Assembly (NCBI GenBank): GCA_019418625.1
Contig: DYBL01000076.1
Coordinates: 1 to 13,723 of the forward strand
Length of the DNA stretch: 13,723 nt
From: Clostridiales bacterium
Lineage (GTDB): Bacteria; Bacillota; Clostridia; Oscillospirales; Oscillospiraceae
Reading direction: 5' to 3'
Below the pieces are notes generated by a model that worked only from the letters and a program-made list of their open reading frames with translations, was not told where the DNA came from and did not search any database. How positions within the stretch are numbered: the first letter of the stretch is position 1; the number at the start of each line of letters is the position of its first letter. This document shows, one piece after another, positions 12,775 to 13,723 of this stretch. The position numbers and the translations under genes were made by a program.

Positions 12775-13723
12775 GATTCGCGAACAGATCAATACCGTGG
12801 ACGAGCAGCTGCTGACGCTGTTTTTGCAGCGCATGGAGCTGTCCGAGGCCGTCGCCGCCTACAAAAACGAGCACCATCTCCCCATTTTGAACAAGCAGCG
12901 GGAGCGGGAGATCCTGGCCAAGGTGACGGAGCAGTCCGGTGACAAGGAGCGCTACGCCTACCACCTGTTCTCCACGCTGCTGGAGCTGTCCCGCTCCCGG
13001 CAGGCAGAACTCATCTCCGCTCCCACCCGGGTGGCCGCTCAGGTGAAGGCCTCCCTGGCCGCCGGCAGCGAGGTGTTCCCCCAGACGGGGCTGGTTGCCT
13101 GCCAGGGCGTGGAGGGCGCCAACTCCCAGGTGGCCTGCGACCGCCTGCTGCCCCGGGGCAACATCGTCTACGTCAAGAGCTTTGAGGCGGTGTTCTCCGC
13201 TGTGGAGTCCGGCCTGTGCCGCTTCGGCGTAGTGCCCATCGAAAACAGCTCCAATGGCTCCGTCCGTGCCATCTACGATCTGATCCAGCGCAAGAAGTTC
13301 TCCATCGTCCGCTCCACCCGCCTTTGCATCCGCCACGAGCTGCTGACGCTGCCCGGCGTGAAGATGGACGGCATTACGGAGATCTACTCCCACGAGCAGG
13401 CCATCGGCCAGTGCAGCAAGTTCCTGGGCAGTCTCAACGGCGTGCGGGTCATCCCCTGCGACAACACAGCCGCAGCCGCCAAGATGGTGGCCGAGAGCGG
13501 CAGCCGCCACGCCGCCGCCATCTCCTCTCACCCCTGCGCCGCTCTCTATGGCCTGGAGCCGCTTCGGGACGACATTCAGGACAGCGACAACAACTACACC
13601 CGCTTCTTCTGCATCTCCAAGGATCCGGTGATCTATGCCGGTGCCAACCGTATCAGCCTGATTCTGGCCTGCAACAACCGCCCCGGTGCTCTCTACGAGA
13701 TTCTCTCCAAGCTGGCGGCTCTG
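12761..13723 (+). CDS. pheA: Chorismate mutase / prephenate dehydratase (P-protein), 3'-truncated by the window edge
   Basis: Bifunctional: chorismate to prephenate, then to phenylpyruvate for phenylalanine. 321 codons are visible and the frame is open to the last base. Start ATG 12761 with GGAGGG (12750-12755) upstream. Residues 1 to about 88 are an AroQ mutase; E. coli Arg11, Arg28, Lys39 and Arg51 correspond to Arg7, Arg24, Lys35 and Arg47 with constant offset 4, but Asp48 becomes Asn44. Residues about 103-283 are prephenate dehydratase, with VACQGVEGANSQ, FGVVPIENSSNGSV and the catalytic YTRF (Thr280-Arg281-Phe282). An ACT domain begins near 298 (ISLILACNNRPGALYEIL) and probably binds Phe for feedback; its end is outside the window. 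Overlaps aroC by 14 bases. Identity is secure although incomplete. Confidence 0.95.
   Translation, partial: MELSEIREQINTVDEQLLTLFLQRMELSEAVAAYKNEHHLPILNKQREREILAKVTEQSGDKERYAYHLFSTLLELSRSRQAELISAPTRVAAQVKASLAAGSEVFPQTGLVACQGVEGANSQVACDRLLPRGNIVYVKSFEAVFSAVESGLCRFGVVPIENSSNGSVRAIYDLIQRKKFSIVRSTRLCIRHELLTLPGVKMDGITEIYSHEQAIGQCSKFLGSLNGVRVIPCDNTAAAAKMVAESGSRHAAAISSHPCAALYGLEPLRDDIQDSDNNYTRFFCISKDPVIYAGANRISLILACNNRPGALYEILSKLAAL

Noticed and set aside
1..13723. CRISPR arrays, insertion sequences, tRNA or rRNA genes, phage or defence genes
   Set aside because: I looked for spaced direct repeats, terminal inverted repeats, transposase or integrase motifs and tRNA-like arms and found none. The region is housekeeping and biosynthetic, with consistent base composition apart from short AT-rich regulatory patches.

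Overview
The window looks like a chromosomal segment of a GC-rich, low-oxygen Firmicute, most likely a clostridial Oscillospiraceae/Ruminococcaceae-type gut bacterium. The grounds are a T-box riboswitch, a type III glutamine synthetase, an LrgAB pair, strong purine-rich Shine-Dalgarno sites, heavy G/C use at third codon positions, and the aroF-tyrA-aroB-aroA-aroC-pheA gene order. This placement is inference from gene content; no species is claimed.

Layout. (1) Bases 2-1072: 3' part of purB (adenylosuccinate lyase), followed by hairpins and a terminator. (2) Bases 1172-5320: a nitrogen/amide block. A strong promoter leads into an asparagine-type T-box leader (specifier AAC, tRNA-contact bulge UGGC), then asnB. 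glnN follows with its own promoter and ends at a strong terminator. (3) Bases 5334-6382, minus strand: lrgB and lrgA, translationally coupled, with a good promoter. (4) Bases 6543-7155, plus strand: a small zinc-dependent phospholipase C-fold protein, divergent from lrgA. The shared intergenic region carries an AT-rich dyad. (5) Bases 7242-13723: an aromatic amino acid operon covering DAHP synthase, prephenate dehydrogenase, dehydroquinate synthase, EPSP synthase, chorismate synthase and chorismate mutase/prephenate dehydratase. The last gene runs off the right edge. aroD, aroE and aroK are not in the window.

The most interesting element is the leader of the aromatic operon. A 32-codon ORF at 7284-7382, with a good Shine-Dalgarno site, encodes 5 Phe and 5 Tyr, nine of them within residues 10-24. 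It is followed by an 11-bp perfect hairpin with a T-run, placed just before aroF. Mutually exclusive 1:2, 2:3 and 3:4 pairings can be drawn by hand. This is the architecture of classical ribosome-mediated (trp/phe-operon style) attenuation, in a lineage where T-boxes usually do this job. The same window also has a canonical T-box (for Asn), so two different amino-acid-sensing attenuators lie about 6 kb apart.

How the genes work together. glnN makes glutamine from glutamate and ammonia, and AsnB uses glutamine as amide donor for asparagine; the T-box would release asnB when tRNA-Asn is uncharged. The aro operon takes PEP and erythrose-4-phosphate towards chorismate (missing the aroD/aroE/aroK steps here) and branches to Tyr (tyrA) and Phe (pheA). 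The leader codons match exactly the two end products whose dedicated enzymes are in the operon (Tyr and Phe, no Trp). The DAHP synthase carries the N-terminal ferredoxin-like domain known to mediate Tyr/Phe feedback in its family, and PheA begins an ACT domain, so control appears layered.
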